Below are positions 42,290 through 50,770 of a stretch of 64,000 nt of DNA, one piece after another. Location: positions 122,029 to 186,028 of the forward strand of contig CAJPFG010000009.1 in assembly GCA_905339235.1 (NCBI GenBank). The letters are read 5' to 3'. The stretch is from Phycisphaerales bacterium (GTDB lineage: Bacteria > Planctomycetota > Phycisphaerae > Phycisphaerales > UBA1924). The number at the start of each line of letters is the position of its first letter. Within the stretch, counting starts at the first letter, position 1. The notes under the pieces are model-generated. The model made no database searches, was not told where the DNA came from, and worked only from the letters and a program-made list of their open reading frames with translations. The position numbers were made by a program, and so were the translations under genes.

Positions 42290-43902
42290 GCACCAATCCC
42301 AGCCTCGCACACGCTCCGGAACACATCCACCGGGGCTTCCCGCCCCGTCCAGGCCTCGAACTGCGCCGCCGCCTGCCGAACGAACATCTCCACGCCCGAC
42401 ACCGTCCGCAGCCCGGCGCGCGACGCCGCCTCCAATAGCAACGTCCTCGCCGGGTTGTACACGGTGTCCATCACCACCGTTGCAGGCCCACTGCACCGAA
42501 AAACGTCATCACCGATCAGTGATTGCCCGGGGGCGGGTCCGTCTTTCATCCCTACCGGCGTGCAGTTGACAAAAACGTCGAACTTTCCCGACGACAATCC
42601 TCCCCACTCCCCGACTCCAACCCCCAACCCAACCGCCGCCGCGCTCCGCTCCGCCCTCGTGCGGTCGCGGTTGAACAGCACGACCTGCCCTCCGGCCCGG
42701 GCCAATCCCCACGCCGCGCCCCGGGCCACGCCCCCCGCTCCCAGCACAGCCACCCGCGAGCCCCGCAGTTTTCCCTCGGCCTCGATGCACGAGACCAGCG
42801 CGGAAACGTCCGTATTGAGGACCCGCACGCCGACCTCGCCCCTCTCACGGTTTACCACAATCGTGTTCGCCGCTCCCGTGGCCGCGCTCGCTTCGTCCAT
42901 GTCCCAGCCAGACTCCTTCGCCAGCCGCGTCAGGTTCTCCTTGTGGGGCAGGGTCACACTCGCGCCGCTGAAACCCAGACCGGCATGGTCGATCAACTCC
43001 AGCACCGTCCCCTTGAACGCCGCGTAGTTCGCCGCCTCATCGTCCCCCACCGCAATCGGAATCGGAACGTACACCCCATCGTGCCGCGTCGCGTCGAAGC
43101 CCGCATTGTGAACCCGCGGCGACATCGAATGCGACACCGGCCAGCCGATAACGCCGTACACCCGCGTCGAGCGCCGGATCGCCCGAAACCGGTAGATGTC
43201 CAACAGTTCCGCGATCGTCGGCTGACCCGGGGCCGTCGCGCTGGAGTCCCGCAACGACGCGAACGTCAGAAACCCCCCGAACTTCGGCGCCAGCACGCGC
43301 GACATCAGCCCGAACTCGCCCATTCCCAGCGCGATGGTCGGCCTGCCGGTCTGCCCGATCAGGTCCAAGAGTTCCAGGTTGTCACGCACCGACCTCGCGC
43401 GGTACGCCACCTTCACCACGCTCGCACTTTCGGCCGCGGCCATCCTCCCCACCCGCCGCGAAAGGTCCGCCGGACGCGTCCTGAATTCATGCAGAGACAG
43501 GATCAATGAGGGCGCATCGGCCCGGCGCCGGGCCGGCCAGTCGATCGCCAGGTGAACCTTCTGACGCAAATTGGCGGAGCGCTCGTACGTGGCCAGTTCC
43601 AGATCGAGGTACCGCGGCGGGCCGTCCCCCGTTCCCAGGTGCTCGTACATCGCCACGCGCACATCGTCGTCCCCGTCATAGTGCCCGCCCTCGCTCGCCG
43701 CGCGGCAGGTGACAATCGCCGGGAGCGGCGACTCCTTCACCATCCGCTCAATCTCGCGCGATTCCCCCTCCGCTCCGGTTCCGGCAAATGCCTCATCCAC
43801 GCGAAACTCGACGATGTCCGCGCCCGCGTCGCGTGCTGCTACGGCGTCGCGCAGCGTCGCCGCAACGTCTCGAACGAGGATGGGCACGCAAAGAAGCGTC
43901 AC
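42286..43902 (-). CDS. aroDE: Bifunctional 3-dehydroquinate dehydratase/shikimate dehydrogenase
   Basis: A 538-residue fusion covering two steps of the shikimate pathway. The N-terminal half is type I dehydroquinase (ADIVEFRVDEAF; SLHEFRT; VVKVAYRARSVRD with the Schiff-base Lys). The C-terminal half is shikimate dehydrogenase (YGVIGWPVSHSMSPRVHN; ASVTLPHKENLTRLA with the catalytic Lys; VAVLGAGGVARGAA NADP site). Such AroDE fusions are known from planctomycetes, chlamydiae and plants. The start is GTG. A small membrane protein overlaps its stop. Confidence 0.95.
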   Translation of the reverse strand: MTLLCVPILVRDVAATLRDAVAARDAGADIVEFRVDEAFAGTGAEGESREIERMVKESPLPAIVTCRAASEGGHYDGDDDVRVAMYEHLGTGDGPPRYLDLELATYERSANLRQKVHLAIDWPARRRADAPSLILSLHEFRTRPADLSRRVGRMAAAESASVVKVAYRARSVRDNLELLDLIGQTGRPTIALGMGEFGLMSRVLAPKFGGFLTFASLRDSSATAPGQPTIAELLDIYRFRAIRRSTRVYGVIGWPVSHSMSPRVHNAGFDATRHDGVYVPIPIAVGDDEAANYAAFKGTVLELIDHAGLGFSGASVTLPHKENLTRLAKESGWDMDEASAATGAANTIVVNRERGEVGVRVLNTDVSALVSCIEAEGKLRGSRVAVLGAGGVARGAAWGLARAGGQVVLFNRDRTRAERSAAAVGLGVGVGEWGGLSSGKFDVFVNCTPVGMKDGPAPGQSLIGDDVFRCSGPATVVMDTVYNPARTLLLEAASRAGLRTVSGVEMFVRQAAAQFEAWTGREAPVDVFRSVCEAGIGA

Positions 43903-43950
43903 GCGCCCAGTGTATCGGCACGGACGGTCGGTCTTTGGTAAAGTGAACCG

Positions 43951-44103
43951 ATGGGATGGCTCATCCGGTTCCTCCTCTTCCGCTGGGCGAACGACGACTC
44001 GATCGAACAGCCCCAATCGACCTGGCCGACATGGGTCGTCGTCTCGCTGCTGGCCCTTGTTCTCGGCGGAGTCGGCTACGTCCTCTACCTGGCGATCTTC
44101 TGA
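43951..44103 (+). CDS. Putative 50-residue single-pass membrane protein
   Basis: A small open frame not obvious by length alone: basic/aromatic start (MGWLIRFLLFRWAND), a polar linker, then one hydrophobic helix (WVVVSLLALVLGGVGYVLYLAIF) ending the protein. It is divergent from aroDE and overlaps the end of the convergent flavoprotein gene by 19 nt. Codon use is in keeping with neighbours. No homology can be judged from sequence alone. Confidence 0.4.
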   Translation: MGWLIRFLLFRWANDDSIEQPQSTWPTWVVVSLLALVLGGVGYVLYLAIF

Positions 44104-45347
44104 CCGTCCGCGGCCCCGCGCCCCGCGAGATGCCCGCTAGCCCACGCCCATTGAAAGTTGAACCCCCCGATCCGGCCGTCAACGTCGAGGATCTCGCCGC
44201 ACAGGTGCAATCCGCGGCACACTCGGCTCTCCATCGTGTCGAGGTCCACCTCGCTCAACGGCACTCCTCCGGCCGTCACTTCCGCGTACGTAAATCCCCG
44301 GTCCCCGACGACCGGAAGGGGCATCTGCGTCACGCAGCGTGCCAAGGCGCGCCGAAGATCGCGAGGAAGCCCATGCCCGGGCGCCGCCGGATTCGCGCCG
44401 GCCGCGGCGCAGATCGCCTCGCTCAGCCGCTCGGGCAGCCCTCGCTCGCGAAGCCACTTCGAGGGGGTTGTTCTCCCGAGGCCCACCAGCATCGCGTCCA
44501 CCGAGTCGCCGGATTCGCCGGGCAGCCAGTTCACGACGAGGCCGGCCGCCGGGTCCTCGAACCTCGCGCCGGCCAGATACCTGCTCATGTCCATGGCGGC
44601 GGGGCCGGAGATGCCGAAGTGGGTGCAGAGCATCGAGTTGGTGAACGCCTTGATTCGTTTGCCCGTTCCGCCGCGCAGTTCAAGAGTCACTTCCGCGCTG
44701 ATCCCCGAGAGGCCGGTGATCCAGTGTCCCTTCCCGAGCACCAGCGGCACCAGCGCGGGAAACACACGGGGAGTAACGCTGTGGCCCAGTTCACGCACCA
44801 TCGCGTATCCGGCGCCGTCGGAGCCGGACCTCGGCAGCGCTTTCCCCCCGGCCGCGATGATCACGCGCCCGGCGCGGATAGCCGCCCCTCCCCCTTCCCC
44901 CCGAACCACGAACACTTCGCCCTCGCGCGCCACGCGATCCACGCGCCAAGGGTGCCTGAGTTCCACGCCCGCGTCCGCGGCCGCGCCGAGCAGAGCGCTC
45001 AGCACCGTGTTCGCGTCGTCGGTGACGGGAAAGATCTTGCCGGTTTTCTCCCGCTTGAGTTCCACGCCGAGCGCTTTGAAGAAGGCCACCGTGTCGGGCA
45101 CATCGAATCGCCTGAGCACTTTTCGAATGGCGTGCGGCGTCGATCCCGCGTACTGGCCCTCATCCACCGTGTGGTGCGTGACATTGCACCGCCCGCCGCC
45201 CGCAACGAGGATCTTGGCCCCGATCTTTTTCGCACCGTCGAGCGCGATGACCCGCCCCGACGCCCCCAAAGTGCGACCGGCCCAGATCGCCGCCATAAGG
45301 CCAGCCGCCCCGGCGCCCACCACCGCGATGTCGGCCTCATCGTCCAC
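44085..45347 (-). CDS. HI0933/BaiN-like FAD-dependent oxidoreductase
   Basis: A 420-residue flavoprotein. The N-terminal Rossmann motif VVGAGAAGLMAAIWAGR binds FAD, and GGGRCNVTH is the signature of the HI0933 family. The C-terminal VTAGGVPLSEVDLDTMESR and GLHLCGEILDVDGRIGGFNFQWAWASG complete it. The physiological substrate is unknown. The start is GTG. The end of the GYF-domain gene lies one base upstream. Confidence 0.92.
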   Translation of the reverse strand: MDDEADIAVVGAGAAGLMAAIWAGRTLGASGRVIALDGAKKIGAKILVAGGGRCNVTHHTVDEGQYAGSTPHAIRKVLRRFDVPDTVAFFKALGVELKREKTGKIFPVTDDANTVLSALLGAAADAGVELRHPWRVDRVAREGEVFVVRGEGGGAAIRAGRVIIAAGGKALPRSGSDGAGYAMVRELGHSVTPRVFPALVPLVLGKGHWITGLSGISAEVTLELRGGTGKRIKAFTNSMLCTHFGISGPAAMDMSRYLAGARFEDPAAGLVVNWLPGESGDSVDAMLVGLGRTTPSKWLRERGLPERLSEAICAAAGANPAAPGHGLPRDLRRALARCVTQMPLPVVGDRGFTYAEVTAGGVPLSEVDLDTMESRVCRGLHLCGEILDVDGRIGGFNFQWAWASGHLAGRGAADGQKIAR

Positions 45348-45348
45348 G

Positions 45349-45873
45349 CTAGCGACTCACCAGCATCACCACGACGAGGGCGACATGCGAGAGCGTCGTT
45401 AAGCCCCCAAGGACCATCGCCACAACCGAATGGGCCTTCCCGCTCACAACCGGGTTGGCCTGAGCCTTGCGCCAGCCCGCAAGCCCCAGCCCGAACGCCA
45501 CCGGCCCCAGCACCAGTCCGACAACCGGGATGAGCGACACCACAGACGTGTAGTAGCCCGCAAGCGCCGGCCCGTTCTTGTACGGAATCAACCCGCCCGT
45601 CGCGTCGCCCCCACCGGCCGGCCGGCCGATCTGGCCCGGTGCCCGCGGCGGCGCCGTGACCCGCGCCGGATGCCCAGCCGCCAAACTCAACTGCAACTCG
45701 GGCACGCTACTCGCCGGCGCCCACGCGCCCATTCCCTTCCTCCACACCAGCATCTCGGGTCGGACTTCGCCCGCTTCAATCCGTGTTCGGAACTCCGTGT
45801 CGCCCAACGGCCCGACGCGCTCCTGCCCCGCCGCGAAGTACCACGAAGTTGTCGGTTCGATCGGCTCTGACAT
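45349..45873 (-). CDS. GYF-domain membrane protein (DUF4190-like)
   Basis: A 174-residue protein. Residues 8-60 form a GYF-2-type domain (WYFAAGQERVGPLGDTEFRTRIEAGEVRPEMLVWRKGM-style). Two hydrophobic helices follow (YYTSVVSLIPVVGLVLGPVAFGLGL; SVVAMVLGGLTTLSHVALVVVML) with the G-x-A-G-W-R-K-A segment typical of DUF4190. Probably a small membrane protein with a cytoplasmic GYF domain. The ATG giving MSEPIEPT is used. Confidence 0.82.
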   Translation of the reverse strand: MSEPIEPTTSWYFAAGQERVGPLGDTEFRTRIEAGEVRPEMLVWRKGMGAWAPASSVPELQLSLAAGHPARVTAPPRAPGQIGRPAGGGDATGGLIPYKNGPALAGYYTSVVSLIPVVGLVLGPVAFGLGLAGWRKAQANPVVSGKAHSVVAMVLGGLTTLSHVALVVVMLVSR

Positions 45874-45946
45874 GAACACCTCAGTGGCGAGGGGCGACGC
45901 TGATCACCAGCCCCGATCCTACCGGAATAGCGCACTCACCGCCCGC

Positions 45947-47059
45947 TCAAAGTTCCGCCAGCCTTCGCGCGGTTTCGCGATTCCGCAGATCACCAAGCAA
46001 CTCCGCCAGATCGCCCGAGATGATGTCTCGCAGCGCGTATTCATCCGGCAGACGCTCGTCCGCAACGATTCCTTCCTTCCACCGGTATGTGCGGATTTTT
46101 TCGCTGCGCTGCGCCGCCCCGATCTGGCTGTTCCGCGCCGCGGCACGCTCGCTGACCTTCTTCTGCTGTTCGATCTCGTACAACTTAGCGACCAGCAGAC
46201 GCCGGGCCCGTTCGCGGTTCTGCTGCTGGCTCTTGGCCTCCATCATCTTGATCTGAATGCCCGTCGGCTTGTGCAGAATCTGCCACGCCGTCTCCACTTT
46301 GTTCACGTTCTGCCCGCCCGGTCCCTGCGCCCGCGTCGCCTGCTCTTCCACCTCGTTCGCCCAGTCGATCTTGACATCCACTTCCTCGGGCTCGGCCAGC
46401 ACCGCCACCGTCGCCGTACTCGTGTGCACGCGTCCCGCCGCCTCCGTGGCGGGCACCCGCTTCACGCTGTGCACCCCCGCCTCGAAGGACAGTTCGCTCC
46501 ACACACCTTCGCCCCGCACGTTCGCTACCACGCTGCGGATCCCCCCCGCGCTGGCCTCGGGCACGAAATCGAGCACCTCAAACGTCCAGCCCCGCCGGGC
46601 CGCGTACTTCTGGTACATCTCCAGCAGATCACGCGCCCACAATGCCGCCTCGTCGCCGCCCGTCCCCGCCCGCACCTCGAGCATGACCGAGCCCACCCGC
46701 TGGTCGTCGGCCGTGACGAGTTTCGATAGCAGGTCCTTCATCACCTCTCCGCCCGCCGCCCGGACCTTCGGCAACTCGTCGCGCGCCATCGTTGCCAGTT
46801 CGGGCTCCGCCCCTGGCTTCTGCATCTCCCGCAACTCCGTCGCTTCCCGTTCCAACGCGGCGAACCGGCGAAAGAGCGTCACCACGGGTTCAAGCGCCGC
46901 GCGCTTCACCGACAGGTCCCGCACGCGCCGGTGGTCCACGACCACCTCGGGGTCCTCGAGCATGGCGGCGAGCGACCGCTCCTCAACCTCCATCGCGCGC
47001 AACTTCTCGAATACCCGTTCGGGCACATCGGGGGCAAGGGTGAACGCAGCCTGAGCCAT
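45947..47059 (-). CDS. prfA: Peptide chain release factor 1
   Basis: RF1 (370 aa) releases peptides at UAA and UAG codons. VRAGTGGDEAALWARDLLEMY, the P-A-T tripeptide in KRVPATEAAGRVHTSTATVAVL that defines RF1, and the GGQ in AQGPGGQNVNKVETAWQ are present. The region after GGQ (NVNKVETAW) differs a little from the enterobacterial HVNKTDSAV. No prmC methylase gene is adjacent. The ATG gives MAQAAFTLAP. Confidence 0.95.
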   Translation of the reverse strand: MAQAAFTLAPDVPERVFEKLRAMEVEERSLAAMLEDPEVVVDHRRVRDLSVKRAALEPVVTLFRRFAALEREATELREMQKPGAEPELATMARDELPKVRAAGGEVMKDLLSKLVTADDQRVGSVMLEVRAGTGGDEAALWARDLLEMYQKYAARRGWTFEVLDFVPEASAGGIRSVVANVRGEGVWSELSFEAGVHSVKRVPATEAAGRVHTSTATVAVLAEPEEVDVKIDWANEVEEQATRAQGPGGQNVNKVETAWQILHKPTGIQIKMMEAKSQQQNRERARRLLVAKLYEIEQQKKVSERAAARNSQIGAAQRSEKIRTYRWKEGIVADERLPDEYALRDIISGDLAELLGDLRNRETARRLAEL

Positions 47060-47137
47060 GTGGCCAGTGTAGAACCTCGGGCCAGCCGATTACGACCCAC
47101 GCCCGCCCCCGCCCTGATTCTCGCGTGGCCGCGGGCC

Positions 47138-48229
47138 TCACCCGCACAACTCTTCCGCTTCCGCGGCCAGCCGCTTCGCGATTTCCGCTCCCGGCGCCCG
47201 CTGCGCCTGCGTCCCCGCAATCCTGGCTCGCACGACCGCGCGGAGCCGCCGCACCTCGTCGCCGGCGCCCATCCCAGGCAACCGGGCGACCACCTCCGCG
47301 CCAAGTGCGACCCCGGACGCCTCCACCACCCCCGTCATCGCCCGCAACCGCAGATGCTCGTCAAGATTGACCCAATCCAGCCGCGAGTCGCCGCGGCACA
47401 TCCCTTCGCAATCGATCAACGCCACCTTCGCCCCGACAAAGATCTGCTTGTCGTGCAGGTCCGTGTGCACCACCTGATCGCCGGATCCCGGAGGAAGGTC
47501 CAGCCGCGCGACGCGCTCCCGCAGCCGCGCCAGATCCGGCCGCCACCGAATCCCACGATCCAGCAGCCGCAGCGCGGCCGCCCGCTCGTCCTCAAACGAC
47601 CGCGCCGGCAAGACCGCCCCCACCGGCAGCGCCGCCAGTGAACTAAGCGCCGCCGCCACCCGACCTGCATCAAACCCAGTACCCGCCCGCAACAGGTCGC
47701 GCAGCATGAGCCCCGGCGCGGCCGCGAGCACCACCGCACACTCCCGTTCGAGCATCGCGAGCGGGTGCGTGACCACCAAATCGTTCGATTCCTTGCCGAT
47801 CCGAGCGAAGTTGGCGGCGGCTTCGGCGTAACCCCGTCGCGTCAGCAGTTTCAGGTACAGAACCCGCCCGCCCTCGCACACGACTCGGGCCGTAAGCCGG
47901 TTCTCAGGCCGGTACCCGATAATCTGGACTCTCTCCACCCGCACCGTTCCGCCCAGCCGCTTGTCGACCTTCCGCGGATCTCGCAACAGACCCGCGCCCG
48001 GCAACCGCTCATCATCGCACGGATTGATCGCAACCGGGCGATAGGCCTCGCCACCGGGCTCAAGCCGCCACGCCGTCGGTTCGCCCTGTTCGGGCCGGAT
48101 GCAGGCGCACACATCCCCGTCGCGCAGCATCCGCATCGCGACCTGATCCCGCCCCGGAATGAATCCCGGCGCCACGGCACGGAGCGAGTCGATCATCGCG
48201 CCAAGTTCCCGTTCACCGTCTCGGGCCAT
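47138..48229 (-). CDS. Aminoglycoside/choline phosphotransferase-like protein
   Basis: A 363-residue protein of the APH/ChoK kinase fold. VVHTDLHDKQIFVGAKVALIDCEG contains the catalytic-loop HxDxHxxQ motif and the metal-binding Asp of I-D-x-E-G. The N-terminal lobe has RVLYLKLLTRRGYAEAA with the conserved Lys. It is a cytosolic kinase of unknown small-molecule substrate; antibiotic resistance cannot be inferred. The ATG at 48229 is the first in-frame start with good context and gives MARDGERELG. It is divergent from the citrate synthase gene. Confidence 0.8.
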   Translation of the reverse strand: MARDGERELGAMIDSLRAVAPGFIPGRDQVAMRMLRDGDVCACIRPEQGEPTAWRLEPGGEAYRPVAINPCDDERLPGAGLLRDPRKVDKRLGGTVRVERVQIIGYRPENRLTARVVCEGGRVLYLKLLTRRGYAEAAANFARIGKESNDLVVTHPLAMLERECAVVLAAAPGLMLRDLLRAGTGFDAGRVAAALSSLAALPVGAVLPARSFEDERAAALRLLDRGIRWRPDLARLRERVARLDLPPGSGDQVVHTDLHDKQIFVGAKVALIDCEGMCRGDSRLDWVNLDEHLRLRAMTGVVEASGVALGAEVVARLPGMGAGDEVRRLRAVVRARIAGTQAQRAPGAEIAKRLAAEAEELCG

Positions 48230-48367
48230 GGGATTCAGCGTAGTCGCATGAACACCAAACCCCGGACAGGGATTCAGGGCAATCCCCCGGCGCGGGGATG
48301 TCCAGCCGACTACCCACGCATGCCGTGCCCAGCGACCGACTACGCTTTCCTCCCACAAGGAGCATCC

Positions 48368-49552
48368 ATGTCTCAGGCCGCAGCCGACGCAGCGTTTTCC
48401 AAGGGTCTCGAGGGCATTATCGCCGGCGAAACCTCCATCTGTTCCATCGAGCAAGGCGGGCTCTTCTATCGCGGCTACGAAATCCACGACCTCGCCCAGA
48501 ACGCCACCTTCGACGAAGTCGCATTCCTCCTTCTCGAAGGCCACAAGCCCGGCAAGTCCGAACTCGACCGCTTCAAGGCCGAGATCAGGAAAGAGCGCCC
48601 GCTCCCGGCCAACATCACCCGCTTCCTGCAGGAGTCCGGCCCGGCGCTCAAGGCCGGTACCGCGGTCCCGATGGATGTCCTGCGCAGCGCGGTGAGCATC
48701 CTGGGCCACACCGACCCGGACTGCCAGAGCGTTGCCGCGGACGCGAACCTCCGCAAGGCCAAGCGCCTCCTCGCCAAGATCCCCACCGTCATCGGCCAGA
48801 TGCAGAACGTCATCGACGGCCGCCCGCTCGTCGCCCCGGAAACCGGCGGCGACCCCGCCCTCGACCACGCCGCCAACCTCATGTACCTCATGTCGGGAAC
48901 CAAGCCCAGCCCCGACTACGCCCGCGTCATCGACGTCTCCCTCATCCTCTACGCCGAGCACGACTTCAACGCGAGCACCTTCACCAGCCGCGTCATCGCC
49001 GGAACACTCTCCGACATGCACGGCGCGAGCGCCGGAGCCATCGCGGCCCTCAAGGGCCCCCTCCACGGCGGCGCCAACGAGATGGCCATGGAGATGCTCA
49101 AGGAAATCATGCACGACGTCGGCGAGGCCGGCATCGGCACCCCGAAGGTGGACGACTGGATGCATCGCGCCTTCGAGACCAAGCGCAAACTCATGGGCTT
49201 CGGCCACCGCGTCTACAAGGAGGGCGACCCGCGCGCGAGGATCCTGCGTGAGATGAGCGGGACGCTCACGCGCGAGACGGGCCAGTCGCATCTCTACGAG
49301 ATGAGCGTGCGGATCGACGACGTGATGCAGCGCGAGAAGGGGCTTCTTCCGAACGTCGACTTCTATTCGGCGACCGTCTACCACTCGATGGGGATCCCGC
49401 ACGATCTGTTCACGCCCGTCTTCGCGATGAGCCGCGTCGCCGGCTGGTGCGCGCACGTGATGGAGCAGTACGCGAACAACCGGATCTACCGACCGCGCGG
49501 CCGCTACCGGGGGCCGACGGGCCTTCGCTACGAGCCGATCGACCGACGCTAG
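48368..49552 (+). CDS. gltA: Citrate synthase, with composition break at its 3' third
   Basis: A 394-residue citrate synthase that joins acetyl-CoA and oxaloacetate. Active-site regions are seen: LYAEHDFNASTFTSR, GPLHGGANE and FGHRVYKEGDPRA carry the conserved His, Gly and Arg, and the final third has FYSATVYHSMGIPHDLF. The reading frame is continuous. Thr codons split sharply: before the GFGHRVYKEGDPRA stretch, 12 of 13 are ACC and none ACG; after it, 5 of 6 are ACG. The two ends therefore have different codon use, and the gene is probably a composite. An ATG with AAGGAG upstream is the start. Confidence 0.85.
   Translation: MSQAAADAAFSKGLEGIIAGETSICSIEQGGLFYRGYEIHDLAQNATFDEVAFLLLEGHKPGKSELDRFKAEIRKERPLPANITRFLQESGPALKAGTAVPMDVLRSAVSILGHTDPDCQSVAADANLRKAKRLLAKIPTVIGQMQNVIDGRPLVAPETGGDPALDHAANLMYLMSGTKPSPDYARVIDVSLILYAEHDFNASTFTSRVIAGTLSDMHGASAGAIAALKGPLHGGANEMAMEMLKEIMHDVGEAGIGTPKVDDWMHRAFETKRKLMGFGHRVYKEGDPRARILREMSGTLTRETGQSHLYEMSVRIDDVMQREKGLLPNVDFYSATVYHSMGIPHDLFTPVFAMSRVAGWCAHVMEQYANNRIYRPRGRYRGPTGLRYEPIDRR
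49205..49240 (+). other. Probable junction between two genomes inside citrate synthase
   Basis: The stretch coding for GFGHRVYKEGDPRA is strongly conserved across citrate synthases. On its left the codon habit is that of the planctomycete genes (ACC, GCC, GGC); on its right it is that of the following genes (ACG, GCG, TCG, GGG). The frame is preserved, as expected when two citrate synthase genes are joined at a shared conserved sequence. A gene-conversion or recombination event inside one genome would look the same. Confidence 0.7.
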
Positions 49553-49566
49553 AACGGCCGCGCCGC

Positions 49567-50757
49567 GTGCCGCCCCTCGCGCGCGTCGGCGCGTTCTGGT
49601 TCGTGTACATGGGGGCGCTCGGGATCTTCTTCCCGTTCTTCGGTCTCTATCTGCGCGAGAGCGCCGGCCTCTCGGGGTTCGAGGTCGGCGTGGTCGTCTC
49701 GATGCTCCCGCTCGTGGGCCTCGCGATGCAACCGCTCTGGGGGCAGCTCGCCGATCGCTCGGGGGAGCGCGCCCGCGTTCTCGCAGGTCTCGTTGCAGCG
49801 GGAGGCGTCGCACAGCTCGGCCTCGGCATCGCAGACGGATTCCCCGCGATCCTGCTCGCGACGGCGATCGCCGCGGTCTTCTGGACGTCCGTCATGCCGA
49901 TGTCGCTCTCGGTGAGCCTCGCGATCCTGCGAAGCGAAGGGATCCACGCCTTCGGAATCGCTCGCGCCTGCGGAACCGTCGGCTACCTCGTCTTCGTCGT
50001 CGCGTTTCCTCCGCTGCTCGCAGCCGCGTTCGGGAGCGCCCCTCCGGGCAAGGCGCCTCCCGGGCTCGTCTGGATGTTCCCGTCGGTCACGGGGGTCGCT
50101 CTCGTGGCGGCGCTTCTCGCGCTCCGCCTGCCGCGCGAGGGCGCGGTCGCGATCCGGGCCCGGCGGGGAGGATTGGCCGATCTGCTCCGCCATCCGCCGA
50201 TGCTGCGGATGCTCGTCTATTCGTTCTTCGCGTACTTCTTCGTGAACGGTCCGATCCAGCTCTTCCCGCTCTTCGTGCAATCGCTCGGCGGGGGGATCGA
50301 CGATCTCAGTCGGATGTGGATCTGGATGGTCGCGCTCGAGGTCCCGCTGCTGGTCTTCTCGGGGCGTCTACTCGCGAGGCTCGGTTCGCGGAGCCTGCTG
50401 CTCTTCGGTGCGATCGCAGCGGGGTTGCGCTGGTCGGGAAGCTCCTTCGCCGACGACCTCGCCGTCGCGACGGCGCTCGGGTTGCTCCACGGAGCCGTGG
50501 TGACGGGGCTCGGGATCGGAGCGAGCCTCTACGTCGAAGAGGCCGTCCCCGAACCCCTGCGCTCGACCGGGCAGGCGCTTCTCGCGACGGTCGGAATCGG
50601 AGCGGGCGGGATCGCGTCGAACCTGGTGGCGGGATGGCTCTTCGACCACGTCGGATCGCGGGCGACCTATCTCGCCTGCGGAATCGGCGCGCTCGCGCTC
50701 GGTGCGCTCACCTTCGCGATCCTGCCGACGCCCGCGAGGCCCGAGCGGACCGCCTGA
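49567..50757 (+). CDS. MFS transporter, MFS_1-like (HcaT/LacY-like)
   Basis: A 396-residue transporter with about 12 hydrophobic helices and no signal peptide. FWFVYMGALGIFFPFFGLYLRESAGLSG and GQLADRSGERARVL are typical of the MFS_1-like group (phenylpropionate permease/LacY-like). The substrate is not predictable. The start is GTG, 14 nt after the citrate synthase stop. It has the G-ending codon habit of the right-hand genes. Confidence 0.88.
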   Translation: MPPLARVGAFWFVYMGALGIFFPFFGLYLRESAGLSGFEVGVVVSMLPLVGLAMQPLWGQLADRSGERARVLAGLVAAGGVAQLGLGIADGFPAILLATAIAAVFWTSVMPMSLSVSLAILRSEGIHAFGIARACGTVGYLVFVVAFPPLLAAAFGSAPPGKAPPGLVWMFPSVTGVALVAALLALRLPREGAVAIRARRGGLADLLRHPPMLRMLVYSFFAYFFVNGPIQLFPLFVQSLGGGIDDLSRMWIWMVALEVPLLVFSGRLLARLGSRSLLLFGAIAAGLRWSGSSFADDLAVATALGLLHGAVVTGLGIGASLYVEEAVPEPLRSTGQALLATVGIGAGGIASNLVAGWLFDHVGSRATYLACGIGALALGALTFAILPTPARPERTA

Positions 50758-50770
50758 CGGGTGGCGGTCC
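50747..50770. terminator. Inverted repeat between convergent MFS and HlyD genes
   Basis: An 8-bp inverted repeat (GGACCGCC with its complement) with an eight-base loop overlaps the stop of the transporter gene and touches the stop of the convergent HlyD gene. No T-run follows on either strand, so it may be a weak bidirectional stop or only a by-product of GC-rich sequence. Confidence 0.35.

Noticed and set aside
44085..45347. Plus-strand open frames of 400-525 codons across the flavoprotein gene
   Set aside because: Long antisense frames from codon bias; the minus-strand product has the full HI0933-family signature.
48368..49552. Frameshift or truncation in citrate synthase
   Set aside because: The frame is continuous and all active-site regions are present; only codon use changes.
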